Part shown: in pieces, positions 52,302 to 60,671 of the stretch | Numbering within the stretch: position 1 is the stretch's first letter | Layout of the letters: each line of letters opens with the position of its first letter | NCBI GenBank assembly: GCA_900542295.1 | Contig: UQNJ01000010.1 | Coordinates: 22,937 to 86,936 of the forward strand | DNA from: an uncultured Eubacteriales bacterium | GTDB taxonomy: Bacteria > Bacillota > Clostridia > Peptostreptococcales > Anaerovoracaceae | Length of the DNA: 64,000 nt | Direction of reading: 5' to 3' | Made by a program: the position numbers and the translations under genes | Notes under the pieces: generated by a model | Told to the model about the DNA's origin: nothing | What the model saw: only the letters and a program-made list of their open reading frames with translations | Databases searched by the model: none

Positions 52302-53716
52302 TGAAATTGGCTAAAGATTATAATTCCGTAATGGGAAGATCCGCTGACATCATGAAAGCTTCACTTGGACTTGATTTCAACGATTTCGAATCCGGTTCAG
52401 TTGCTTTCGACTATGAAGGTCTGATGAAGGCTACAGGATATACTATTGAAGAAGTAGATAAAATTCAGTCAAAGACAGGCGTAGGCCATACTCAGCTTCT
52501 TGAATTAAGAAACATCACCAAATTGGCAAGAAAATATGCTAAACCTGGCTATGGAGCAAGAATTCTCGTTAAGGATGAAGCTGCTAACGCATCAGGTTCA
52601 TTTAAGGACAGAAGAGCTGCTTGTGCAGTTGCTCATGCTAAAAAATTAGGATATAAAGGTGTTATCGCTGCTACTTCCGGTAACTACGGTGCAGCAGTTG
52701 CATCCCAGGCAGCAATGCAGGGAATGAAGTGCATCATCGTTCAGGAATGTTACGACTCCCATGGAGTTGGACAGCCTGAAATCGTTGAAAAGGCAAGAAA
52801 GTGCGAAGCATTAGGCGCAGAAGTAATTCAGCTTACAGTAGGACCTGAATTGTTCTATGAACATCTTTCTGTAATGGAAGACTCAGGATACTTCAATGCT
52901 TCCCTTTATTCACCGTTTGGTATTGCGGGAGTTGAAACTCTTGGATACGAAATTGCTATGGATTGTCGTGAACAGTTCGGCAAGGATCCTGAAATGGTAG
53001 TATGTACACAGGCCGGCGGCGGTATGGTAACAGGTACAGCAAGAGGTCTTATCAAGGCAGGAGCAACTGATACAACAGTAGTAGCTGCTTCTATCGACCT
53101 TACAGGACTTCACATGGCTTCAGACGAACAGTTCAACAAGAAGTCATGTACAACAGGTCACACAGGATTCGGTGTACCTCATGCTACAAACCCTGACACA
53201 GGAGATGTTCCTCGTTCAGCAGCAAGACCTCTGAGATATATGGACAGATATGTTACAACAACTCAGGGAGAAGTTATGTATATGACAGAAATGCTTGCTA
53301 ACCTTGAAGGTCTTGAAAGAGGACCTGCAGGAAACACTGCTTTGGCTGCTGCATTTGCTCTTGCTCAGGAACTTCCTGAAGACGCTATCTTAGTAGTAAC
53401 TGAAACAGAATACACAGGTGCAGGTAAGCACATTCAGCCTCAGCTTGACTTCGCGAGAGATAACGGAATCGAAATCGTATTCGGAGATCCTGATGCTGAT
53501 GTTCCTGGTAAGAATATTGTTCTTCCTAAGGACCCAAGCGTATTCAAGGTAAAAGATATCGATCTTAACAGATTGAGAAAGTCCTTAATCAAGAGATCAG
53601 TTCCAAGAGCTAACGGAAAACTCACTGCTGAAGATATTGCATTCTTGGCAGTTGACACAAGATCAGACGAAGCATTCGTAAAGGCTGCTCTTGATGAATT
53701 AGGTGTAGAATACTAA
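52301..53716 (+). CDS. ortB: 2-amino-4-ketopentanoate thiolase beta subunit
   Basis: OrtB (471 residues) is the PLP-binding subunit of the thiolase and belongs to fold type II PLP enzymes (threonine synthase-like). The PLP lysine is K102 in ASGSFKDRRAA, the phosphate loop is TSGNYGAAVA, and a later glycine-rich AGGGMVTGTA is present. Start overlaps ortA. Codon use matches the ord genes. A hairpin-bearing gap separates it from oraS. Confidence 0.95.
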   Translation: MKLAKDYNSVMGRSADIMKASLGLDFNDFESGSVAFDYEGLMKATGYTIEEVDKIQSKTGVGHTQLLELRNITKLARKYAKPGYGARILVKDEAANASGSFKDRRAACAVAHAKKLGYKGVIAATSGNYGAAVASQAAMQGMKCIIVQECYDSHGVGQPEIVEKARKCEALGAEVIQLTVGPELFYEHLSVMEDSGYFNASLYSPFGIAGVETLGYEIAMDCREQFGKDPEMVVCTQAGGGMVTGTARGLIKAGATDTTVVAASIDLTGLHMASDEQFNKKSCTTGHTGFGVPHATNPDTGDVPRSAARPLRYMDRYVTTTQGEVMYMTEMLANLEGLERGPAGNTALAAAFALAQELPEDAILVVTETEYTGAGKHIQPQLDFARDNGIEIVFGDPDADVPGKNIVLPKDPSVFKVKDIDLNRLRKSLIKRSVPRANGKLTAEDIAFLAVDTRSDEAFVKAALDELGVEY

Positions 53717-53773
53717 AAACGCATAACTTTCAGCAAATTTGTTTTGCGAAAGAAACTTTTAAATTATCATCAT

Positions 53774-53804
53774 CCGCAAAGCTTCCTTCGTTGAGGCTTT
53801 GCGG
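53774..53804 (+). other. Stem-loop in the ortB-oraS gap
   Basis: CCGCAAAGC pairs with GCTTTGCGG around a 13-base loop, ending just before the oraS ribosome site. No T-tract follows. It resembles the hairpins between ord and ortA in placement. Confidence 0.65.
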
Positions 53805-53825
53805 GAGTTAAGGAGAATAAAAAGG

Positions 53826-54191
53826 ATGAGAAGAGAAGACGATTTCGCAGTAAGAAGACAGCATATCGCAAATCTTACTGACGAAGAACTTTATGCAAAA
53901 TTCTGGGAACTTACTGACCAGGTTGTTGACCCGCTTCTTGAATTAGGCAAGAAGAACACAACTCCTTCAGTTGAAAGATCCGTTCTTTTGAGAATGGGAG
54001 TATCTTCACTTGACTGTATGCCTATCGTAAACCATGCTATTGACCATGGTTTGATGGGAAAAGGCTGCGGACACTGTGTTTATAAACTTTCAAAGATGGA
54101 AGATATCTCAATCAGAGACGCCAGCATCAAGCTTGCTAAGGGCGAAGGCTGGGATAAATTAGTAGAAGCATTCAAGGGAGGTAAGAAGTAA
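53826..54191 (+). CDS. oraS: D-ornithine 4,5-aminomutase S subunit
   Basis: OraS (121 residues) is the small subunit of the adenosylcobalamin- and PLP-dependent D-ornithine 4,5-aminomutase. It has DDFAVRRQHIANLTDEELYAK-like family sequence and the C-terminal GCGHCVYKL. ATG 53826 is preceded by AAGGAG; the longer reading from 53799 starts inside the leader. Its stop overlaps the oraE start by one base, so the subunits are coupled. Confidence 0.94.
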   Translation: MRREDDFAVRRQHIANLTDEELYAKFWELTDQVVDPLLELGKKNTTPSVERSVLLRMGVSSLDCMPIVNHAIDHGLMGKGCGHCVYKLSKMEDISIRDASIKLAKGEGWDKLVEAFKGGKK

Positions 54192-56401
54192 TGACAGAGC
54201 TTAAAAAGAATGAAAAATTAGATATTGTCGAGCTTCTTAAAGACCTTGACAAGTATGAACCGAGAAGAAAAGGATGGGTTTGGAGAGAAAGAGCTGAAAA
54301 CCAGAACATGGGACCTTTTGAATACCATGAAATTTCAAAGCCTCTGAAGCAGAGTGTTCCGCTTCCTCCGGCTAAGTTCATGGAAGATGTAGACCCACAG
54401 CCTATGCAGACAATCACTACTGAAATCGCTTCCGGTAGATTTGAAGACGATATCAGAAGAATGAGAATGGGTGCTTGGCACGGTGCTGACCACCTGATGG
54501 TTATAAGACATATGGGACAGTCCCACATTGATGGTCTGATGGAAGGTACTCCACAGGGTATCGGTGGTGTTCCTATCACAAGAAAACAGCTGAGAGCACA
54601 GAGAAAAGCTATCGATATGATAGAAGATGAAGTTGGTCGTCCAATCAACTATCATTCATATATCTCAGGTGTTGCAGGACCTGATGTAGCTGTACTGTTC
54701 GCAGAAGAAGGTGTAAACGGTGCTCACCAGGACCCTCAGTACAATGTACTTTACAGAGATATTAACTGTGTAAGATCTTTCGTAGATGCTTGCGAATCCA
54801 AGAAGATTATGGCTTGGGCAAACATTTTACAGATAGACGGAGCTCACAATGCTAACGCAACTGCAAGAGAAGCATGGAAAGTAATGCCAGAACTTATCGT
54901 TCAGCATGCTATCAACTCCAGATTCTCTGAAAAAGTTGGTATCAAACCTGAAAACATTTCACTGTCAACAGTACCTCCAACAGCAACTCCTGCTCCATGC
55001 GTTTACATGGACCTGCCTTATGCAGTTGCTTTGAGAGACATATGCGACAGATATAAGATGAGAGCTCAGATGAACACAAAGTACATCCAGTCTTCCGCAA
55101 GAGAAGCTACTGTAACTCATGTACTGAACATGCTCATCTCCAAACTTACAAGAGCTGACATCCAGTCAACAATCACTCCTGACGAAGGAAGAAACGTTCC
55201 TTGGCATATCTATAACATCGAAGCATGTGACACTGCTAAGCAGACACTGATTGGTTTAGACGGTCTGATGGAAATGGTTGAACTCAAGAAGGATGGTCCT
55301 CTGAGAGAAACAGCAAGAGACATCAAAGAAAGAGCTCTTCTGTTCATGGAAGAAATCGTTGAAAACGGTGGATACTTCCAGGCTGTTCAGGATGGATTCT
55401 TTGTTGACTCCGCTAAATATCCTGAAAGAAACGGTGACGGTATCGCTCGTAAGATCGAAGGCGGCGTAGGATACGGATTCATCTTCGAAAGAGATGAAGA
55501 CTATATGGCTCCTGTAACTGCTCACTATGGATACAATAATGTAGAACAGTACGGTGGAGATCCTGAAAATCCATCAGCTTTGATTGGCGGATGTACTTTT
55601 GAAGACAGAAGCAAGATCGTTTACATCGACGAACTTGACGATGATAATGTAAACAACAGACTTGAAAAGGTTGCTAAGTACAGAACAGGCGAAGTTATCA
55701 CTCCGGAAGTTGAATGGTGTGGTGACAGAGTAATCATGCTGACTATGATGCTCCCTATCAACAAGAGAGTTGCAGAAGCAGCAGCTGTTGAACTTGGTAA
55801 GAAACTCGGTCTGGTTGATCCTGAAGTTATTTCTGCTGAAGTTATGCAGGATGCTGAGGGTACAAGAATCGAACTTAAGGGTAGAGTTGACTTTGATATT
55901 GACCTTACTACTCTTGAAATCCCACCTGAACCACACTACCTGTCCGACAAGGAACTTTATGATGAGTTTGAAGGACATGAACACATGAAGGTTGTTTGCG
56001 GTACTGTAGGTGAAGACGAACACTCAGTAGGTATGAGAGAAATCATCAACATCAAGCACGGCGGAATTGAAAAATGGGGTATCGAATGTATCTACCTCGG
56101 AACTTCCGTACCTGTAGAAAAGATGGTTGACGCTTGTATCGAAGAGAATGCGGAAGCAATCCTTGCTTCAACAATCATCTCACACGACAATGTTCACTAT
56201 AAGAACATGAAGAGAATCAACGACCTCTGTGTTGAAAAGGGTATCAGAGATAAGGTTATCATCTGTGCAGGCGGAACTCAGGTTATACCTGAAGAAGCTG
56301 TTAAGACCGGAATCGACATGGGATTCGGAAGAAACTCTCACGGTATCGACGTTGCTACATTCTTAGCTGAAGAAAGACAGAGAAGAAGAGGCGAAAAATA
56401 G
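54191..56401 (+). CDS. oraE: D-ornithine 4,5-aminomutase E subunit
   Basis: OraE (736 residues) carries the cofactors for the 1,2-amino shift from D-ornithine to 2,4-diaminopentanoate. A TIM-barrel-type part occupies most of the protein. The C-terminal Rossmann domain has the base-off B12 motif DEHSVG with axial H611; K622, 11 residues later in INIKHGG, stands where the PLP lysine lies in clostridial ornithine aminomutase. It ends in a terminator, so the following genes are probably separate transcripts. Codon use is biased as in ord. Confidence 0.96.
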   Translation: MTELKKNEKLDIVELLKDLDKYEPRRKGWVWRERAENQNMGPFEYHEISKPLKQSVPLPPAKFMEDVDPQPMQTITTEIASGRFEDDIRRMRMGAWHGADHLMVIRHMGQSHIDGLMEGTPQGIGGVPITRKQLRAQRKAIDMIEDEVGRPINYHSYISGVAGPDVAVLFAEEGVNGAHQDPQYNVLYRDINCVRSFVDACESKKIMAWANILQIDGAHNANATAREAWKVMPELIVQHAINSRFSEKVGIKPENISLSTVPPTATPAPCVYMDLPYAVALRDICDRYKMRAQMNTKYIQSSAREATVTHVLNMLISKLTRADIQSTITPDEGRNVPWHIYNIEACDTAKQTLIGLDGLMEMVELKKDGPLRETARDIKERALLFMEEIVENGGYFQAVQDGFFVDSAKYPERNGDGIARKIEGGVGYGFIFERDEDYMAPVTAHYGYNNVEQYGGDPENPSALIGGCTFEDRSKIVYIDELDDDNVNNRLEKVAKYRTGEVITPEVEWCGDRVIMLTMMLPINKRVAEAAAVELGKKLGLVDPEVISAEVMQDAEGTRIELKGRVDFDIDLTTLEIPPEPHYLSDKELYDEFEGHEHMKVVCGTVGEDEHSVGMREIINIKHGGIEKWGIECIYLGTSVPVEKMVDACIEENAEAILASTIISHDNVHYKNMKRINDLCVEKGIRDKVIICAGGTQVIPEEAVKTGIDMGFGRNSHGIDVATFLAEERQRRRGEK

Positions 56402-56414
56402 TTACTGAACCTTT

Positions 56415-56448
56415 GGGCTGGGCGGCAATTTAGCCCAGCCCTATTTTT
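56415..56448 (+). terminator. Rho-independent terminator after oraE
   Basis: GGGCTGGGC-GGCAATTTA-GCCCAGCCC is a 9-bp GC stem followed by TATTTTT. It ends the sigma-54 operon before the GlmL-like and racemase genes. Confidence 0.93.
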
Positions 56449-56650
56449 CTACTCTGTTATGGTTTCTATTGCAAGAACCACAGCTACTTATAAAAATATG
56501 GAAAATGTTGTACAATTTTATTAAATCAAAGATAAATGGCAACATTTCCACTCCATTGTGGCAAATTCCACTCCTTTTACACTGTAAATATCATCAAATG
56601 TTGGCAAAACCTTAGAAAATAAGAAATTTAGCAACAAAAAACCCAAAAAG

Positions 56651-56688
56651 TGTTGTCAACTTTGCCGAAATTCGAAAATTTGACAACA
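56651..56688. promoter_or_regulatory. Octamer inverted repeat upstream of the nuclease-like gene
   Basis: TGTTGTCAA (56651-56659) and TTGACAACA (56680-56688) face each other with centres about 29 bases apart, ending 22 bases before ATG 56711. The same octamer pair recurs inside the gene at 56742-56780. The AT-rich 56450-56650 gap otherwise holds a related TGTTGTACA (56506) and the repeated word TTCCACTCC. Confidence 0.7.
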
Positions 56689-56710
56689 AAGCAGTGAAAA
56701 GGAGGAAAAA

Positions 56711-57490
56711 ATGTACCAAATCAAAGAAAAAATGAGTCAGATGTTGTCACAATTAGAGAAAAAGCTTATTTCTGACAACATGGAACTGGAGGAATGTCCG
56801 GCGGGACAAATTTCTTGCACCAAGAGGCAGGGGAAAAACACATACTTTAGAGTAGAAGTGCAAGAGGGACATCGTAAGCGAACGAGCATAAACAAAAATC
56901 AGAAGCTAATAGAAGGACTGGCAAGAAAAAAGTATTTGAGCCTTGAAGTTTCGAGACTCGAAAAAAATATAAATATAATAAAAGCTTTGATGGCAGATTA
57001 TTTGCCGGATGAAGTGGACGATATTTTAAGGGAGATGCCAAGTCCTATTCAAGCTTACTGCCTGCCAAAAATATCGACACAAAGCTGGTCAAACGTACCA
57101 TACAATATGAGTACATACATGCCCGAGAGGAAGGTGCATACTACATCACGAGGGCTGAAGGTGAGGAGTAAATCTGAACTCCTAATAGTCGAAAAATTAT
57201 ACGAGCACGACATAGAATTTAGATATGAGCAGGTGCTGCGGATTGACAATGTAGACTTTGCACCTGATTTCACCATTCGGACAAGAAATGGCGGCATAAT
57301 CTACTGGGAGCACTGTGGACTGACAAATAACGATAAGTATTTAAAGGCCCACAAGCGAAAGCTTGAAATATACGAACAGGCAGGGATAGTTCCGTGGAAA
57401 AATTTGATAATAAGCTATGATGATGAGTACGGCATTTTGAACCTTGCCATCGTCGAAAGTGAAATAATCAATAAAATAGAAAAATGGTAA
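56711..57490 (+). CDS. Hypothetical protein with PD-(D/E)XK nuclease-like C-terminal domain (259 aa)
   Basis: The N-terminal ~110 residues are helical and charged with no recognised domain. The C-terminal half (about 150-245) has the order E156 (RSKSELLIVEKL), D186 (APDFTI), E200 (IIYWEHCG), which resembles the E...D...ExK core of PD-(D/E)XK nucleases, with histidine after the last glutamate in place of xK. I know similar stand-alone proteins from clostridial genomes but no tested function. AGGAGG precedes the ATG. Octamer inverted repeats flank and overlap the start. It lies inside the ornithine cluster, but nothing ties it to ornithine. Confidence 0.8.
   Translation: MYQIKEKMSQMLSQLEKKLISDNMELEECPAGQISCTKRQGKNTYFRVEVQEGHRKRTSINKNQKLIEGLARKKYLSLEVSRLEKNINIIKALMADYLPDEVDDILREMPSPIQAYCLPKISTQSWSNVPYNMSTYMPERKVHTTSRGLKVRSKSELLIVEKLYEHDIEFRYEQVLRIDNVDFAPDFTIRTRNGGIIYWEHCGLTNNDKYLKAHKRKLEIYEQAGIVPWKNLIISYDDEYGILNLAIVESEIINKIEKW
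56742..56780. promoter_or_regulatory. Second octamer inverted repeat, inside the nuclease-like gene
   Basis: TGTTGTCA (56742-56749) and TGACAACA (56773-56780) repeat the arms of the upstream dyad with nearly the same spacing (31 versus 30 bases between octamer starts), within codons 11-24. Confidence 0.6.
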
Positions 57491-57984
57491 ACGCAGGCAG
57501 ATTAAACATAACAGAAGCCATCTCTACGGACAATGATGAAATGATAGTCTTGCAGGAGTACAAAGACAACAGATACTTTCTATGGGTGGGAACGAGAGAA
57601 AACACCTGAGGGGAATAGAAATCCCAATCATCTGCTGCTTATATTCAAAAAAGAAAATAAAACTGTGGGCTGTGCCCTTGTCAGACTTAACAAAAAATCA
57701 GAAATATTTGAATTGAGAAGAATTGCGATTTCCGAAAAAAGAAAAGAATATGGCAGAGAAGCTATGGAAGCACCCTTGACTAAGCCTTTAAAAAGCTGCA
57801 AATGAACAGATTTTGGCTGGATGTCTATTCGGAAATGTTATCGGAATAAAACTTTATGAAAGCTTGGGAATGTATAAGAAGGAAGTGCTCAGACAAAATT
57901 ATAAGGCAGAACGAGGATATTTGGAACAGATAATTTATTTAATGTTGAAGCAGAAGTTTTTTGACAGAAAGGGAGGTGCTTCAG
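57485..57984 (+). pseudogene. Broken GNAT acetyltransferase
   Basis: Fragments of one acetyltransferase occur in successive frames. ATG 57485 gives 41 residues ending at a TGA in GTRENT. A second frame then reads LLLIFKKENKTVGCALVRL and ELRRIAISEKRKEYGREAMEA. A third gives KLQMNRFWLDVYSE, and a fourth VIGIKLYESLGMYKKEVLRQ to QIIYLMLKQKFFD. The order is that of an intact GNAT, so at least three frameshifts or stops have inactivated it. The final fragment runs into the leader of the next acetyltransferase. It overlaps the end of the nuclease-like gene by six bases. Confidence 0.88.
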
Positions 57985-58449
57985 ATGTTAAGAAAAGCTA
58001 AAGCTGAAGACAGGGCTGACTGGATAAAACTAAACAGAGCTTTTATGGATTTTGAGATTCAGGATAATAATCTGTGGAACAATATTGATTTGGCAGAAAA
58101 CGAAGAACTGGGAGAAGTTTTCGAAGAGGCTTTGAAAAGTCCGGAAAACATAGTAATATTTATGATAGAAGAAGAGGGCAAAACGATAGGATTTGCCAAC
58201 ATAATAAAAATTTTCAGCGTATGGTCTGAGGGCTTTGCACTGATTATAGACGACCTCTATATTGATGATAAGTATCAGGGAAGAGGATACGGTCGAAAAA
58301 CAATGAGAGAAATAGAAGATTACGCACGGAGAAATAATTTCAAAAGATTGCAGTTCCAGTCGGAAGAGACCAATCCGGGAGCAAAGAAGTTTTATGAAAA
58401 GATTGGATATAAGCCGGCAGCAATGAGTTTTTATGTGCGATATTTATAG
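57985..58449 (+). CDS. GNAT acetyltransferase
   Basis: The 154-residue protein begins LRKAKAEDRADWIKLN and has the acetyl-CoA motif DKYQGRGYGRKTMREIEDYAR, followed by NPGAKKFYEKIGY, all typical of GNATs. The substrate is unknown. ATG 57985 follows GGGAGGTG; a longer TTG reading from 57961 includes the ribosome site. It directly follows a decayed acetyltransferase of a different subgroup. Confidence 0.88.
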   Translation: MLRKAKAEDRADWIKLNRAFMDFEIQDNNLWNNIDLAENEELGEVFEEALKSPENIVIFMIEEEGKTIGFANIIKIFSVWSEGFALIIDDLYIDDKYQGRGYGRKTMREIEDYARRNNFKRLQFQSEETNPGAKKFYEKIGYKPAAMSFYVRYL

Positions 58450-58459
58450 GAGAACAAAA

Positions 58460-58894
58460 ATGGATCAGGCTAATTGGGAACAGAGTGTAAAAGAAATAAT
58501 CACAGGATATTTAACAAGAAACGACGGCTGTTTTGATGCAGAAATGCATGCTAAGCTGATTGACTACAGCTATGAAGAAAAGACTGTTTCTATTGGGTTT
58601 GAAACACTTAAGTGGCAGATAAACGAAAGAGGCGGAATACATTGAGGGGCAATTGCCGGAATGTTTGATACAGCCTTCGGTGTTGTTGCGAATTTTGTTG
58701 CAGGAGTAAATGAAGCAGCTACAGCAGACATGAATGTATCATTTATAAGGCCGCTTGATTTTGGTCAGCATCCGATAATTAAAGTGTATATAGTAAAAAA
58801 GGGAAGGTCAATAATAAGACTTAGAGCAGAAATGTACTGCAAGGAAACAGGCAAACTTATAGGAGCCTCGGCAGGGACATGGATACCGCTATAA
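58460..58894 (+). pseudogene. PaaI-type hotdog thioesterase interrupted by one in-frame TGA
   Basis: ATG 58460 follows ATAGGAGAA. The frame stops at TGA 58643-58645 (codon 62) and continues open in the same frame to TAA 58894. Reading across it gives INERGGIH-stop-GAIAGMFDTAFG, where the family has N..G..HGG........D; the stop replaces the first glycine of HGG, and the catalytic-type aspartate (codon 70) is spaced correctly. Both halves (61 and 82 codons) are otherwise undamaged. A GGA to TGA change explains it; a sequencing error or recoding are alternatives. Confidence 0.82.
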
Positions 58895-58912
58895 AGAAAG
58901 GATAGAGAAAAT

Positions 58913-60661
58913 ATGAGAGTAGATGTATTAGTTGCAGAAATAGGTTCAACGACTACAGTAGTAAATGCATTCAAGGATTTGGACAGTGAAGATCCTGTTT
59001 TTTGGGGGCAGGGTCAGGCACCTACATCTGTACTTGACGGTGATGTTAGAATCGGATTGCAGGGAGCGATAGACGACCTTTGCAGGAAAAAAGGAATAGA
59101 AAAACTTGAATATGATCAGATGTTAGCTACATCTTCAGCAGCCGGCGGACTCAAAATGACTGTACACGGACTTGTCTATGATATGACAGCAAAAGCCGCA
59201 AAAGAGGCAGCTCTTGGTGCAGGAGGAATAATCCACGATATAACAGTTGGAAGACTTAGAAGAAGTGATCTTGCAAGAATCAAGGAAATAAACCCGAATC
59301 TTATTCTAATAGCCGGAGGAGTAGACTACGGTGAAAGAGATACGGCAGTTTATAATGCAGAAATGATAAGAAGCCTTGGATTGAAAACACCTGTTGTTTA
59401 TGCGGGAAACATTGAAAACCAAGACGAAATGAAGCTTATATTTGACGAAGAGAGCGGACAGTATCTGTATCTGGTAGATAATGTATATCCAAAGATTGAT
59501 ACGCTCAATGTAGAACCTTGCAGAAAGGTTATACAGGACGCTTTTGAAGATCATATAACACATGCTCCCGGAATGGAACATGTTAGAGATATGGTTAACG
59601 GTCCTATAATTCCTACGCCGGGAGCAGTTATGGAATGTACAAAACTTCTGTACGACTGCATAGGTGATGTTATGACAATAGATGTAGGCGGAGCAACAAC
59701 AGATGTTCACGCAGTTACAGAAGATTCCGATGCAGTTGCGAGAATTCTGACAGCGCCTGAACCTAAAGCAAAGAGAACTGTAGAAGGTGACCTTGGCGTA
59801 TATGTAAACAGAATGAAAGTAATCGAGTCTATCGGAGAAGTAAAGCTTAGAGAAGAATGTGAAAATACACTTCATATAGACCTTGATAAAACCCTTGAAA
59901 GTTATGTTGCAATACCTAAGACGGAAGACGAGTTTAAGCTTGTTGAAAGACTTACAAAGGAAGCAACATTAAGGGCAGTTGAAAGACATGCGGGACAGAT
60001 AAGATATGTTTACGGACCTTCAGGCAGACAGACTCTTGCAGAGGGCAAGGATTTGACCCAGGTAAAATATATAGTCGGAACAGGAGGAGCTCTTACAAGA
60101 CTGCCTCACAGAGTGGAAATCATGGAAATGATACCGAAAGACAACGAGACAGGAATGAAACTTTATCCAAGCGATGCAGTTAAAGTGCTTGTTGATAATG
60201 ATTATATAATGGCATCACTCGGTGTCCTTTCAAAGGCACATAGACAAGGTGCGATAAAGATATTGGGAAAGAGTCTTGGAATAGAGCTTAAAGAGAGAGA
60301 CCATGAGGCAAATAAGGCTCAGTTCATAGAGGAGCTTCAGAGACTTAATGCTGCAAGAAAAGCAAAAGAAGAAGAAACCATGCACCATATCGAAGAGATG
60401 GAAAAGATGGGCTATGATATGAGCGAATACAAGAACCCTGAAAAGATTGGCGGAGCGACTGCGGAAGAAGTGGCAGAAGCAAAAAAGGAAGCATTGATGG
60501 CTGACCGCACAATCAAAAAGGGAATGGATCTTGTAGAAAACAAAGGTGTTGCCTGCGGCGATGAGGAGGAACTGAACAGACAGCAGAATAAGAAAAAAGC
60601 CGGCTGTGACGGAGACTGCAAAACATGTACAAGAAGACACTGTCCATACGGTAAAAAATAA
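58913..60661 (+). CDS. GlmL/MutL-like ATPase, probable reactivase of ornithine aminomutase
   Basis: The 582-residue protein belongs to the glutamate mutase L (GlmL/MutL) group of actin-fold ATPases. Phosphate loops VAEIGSTTTVV (residues 7-17) and MTIDVGGATTDVHA are visible. Such proteins accompany B12 mutases and are thought to exchange damaged cobalamin. In C. difficile and C. sticklandii a homologue lies beside oraE. The C-terminal tail holds GCDGDCKTCTRRHCPYG, four cysteines that could bind metal or an Fe-S cluster. GAAAGGA precedes the ATG. orr follows 10 bases downstream. Confidence 0.9.
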   Translation: MRVDVLVAEIGSTTTVVNAFKDLDSEDPVFWGQGQAPTSVLDGDVRIGLQGAIDDLCRKKGIEKLEYDQMLATSSAAGGLKMTVHGLVYDMTAKAAKEAALGAGGIIHDITVGRLRRSDLARIKEINPNLILIAGGVDYGERDTAVYNAEMIRSLGLKTPVVYAGNIENQDEMKLIFDEESGQYLYLVDNVYPKIDTLNVEPCRKVIQDAFEDHITHAPGMEHVRDMVNGPIIPTPGAVMECTKLLYDCIGDVMTIDVGGATTDVHAVTEDSDAVARILTAPEPKAKRTVEGDLGVYVNRMKVIESIGEVKLREECENTLHIDLDKTLESYVAIPKTEDEFKLVERLTKEATLRAVERHAGQIRYVYGPSGRQTLAEGKDLTQVKYIVGTGGALTRLPHRVEIMEMIPKDNETGMKLYPSDAVKVLVDNDYIMASLGVLSKAHRQGAIKILGKSLGIELKERDHEANKAQFIEELQRLNAARKAKEEETMHHIEEMEKMGYDMSEYKNPEKIGGATAEEVAEAKKEALMADRTIKKGMDLVENKGVACGDEEELNRQQNKKKAGCDGDCKTCTRRHCPYGKK

Positions 60662-60671
60662 GGAGGACAAA

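Noticed and set aside
56520..56640. Repeated TTCCACTCC words as a small CRISPR-like or iteron array
   Set aside because: Only two copies with unequal context; no regular spacers.
58643..58680. Selenocysteine recoding of the thioesterase TGA
   Set aside because: No hairpin of the right size and spacing follows, and a glycine of HGG is not a position where selenocysteine is known.
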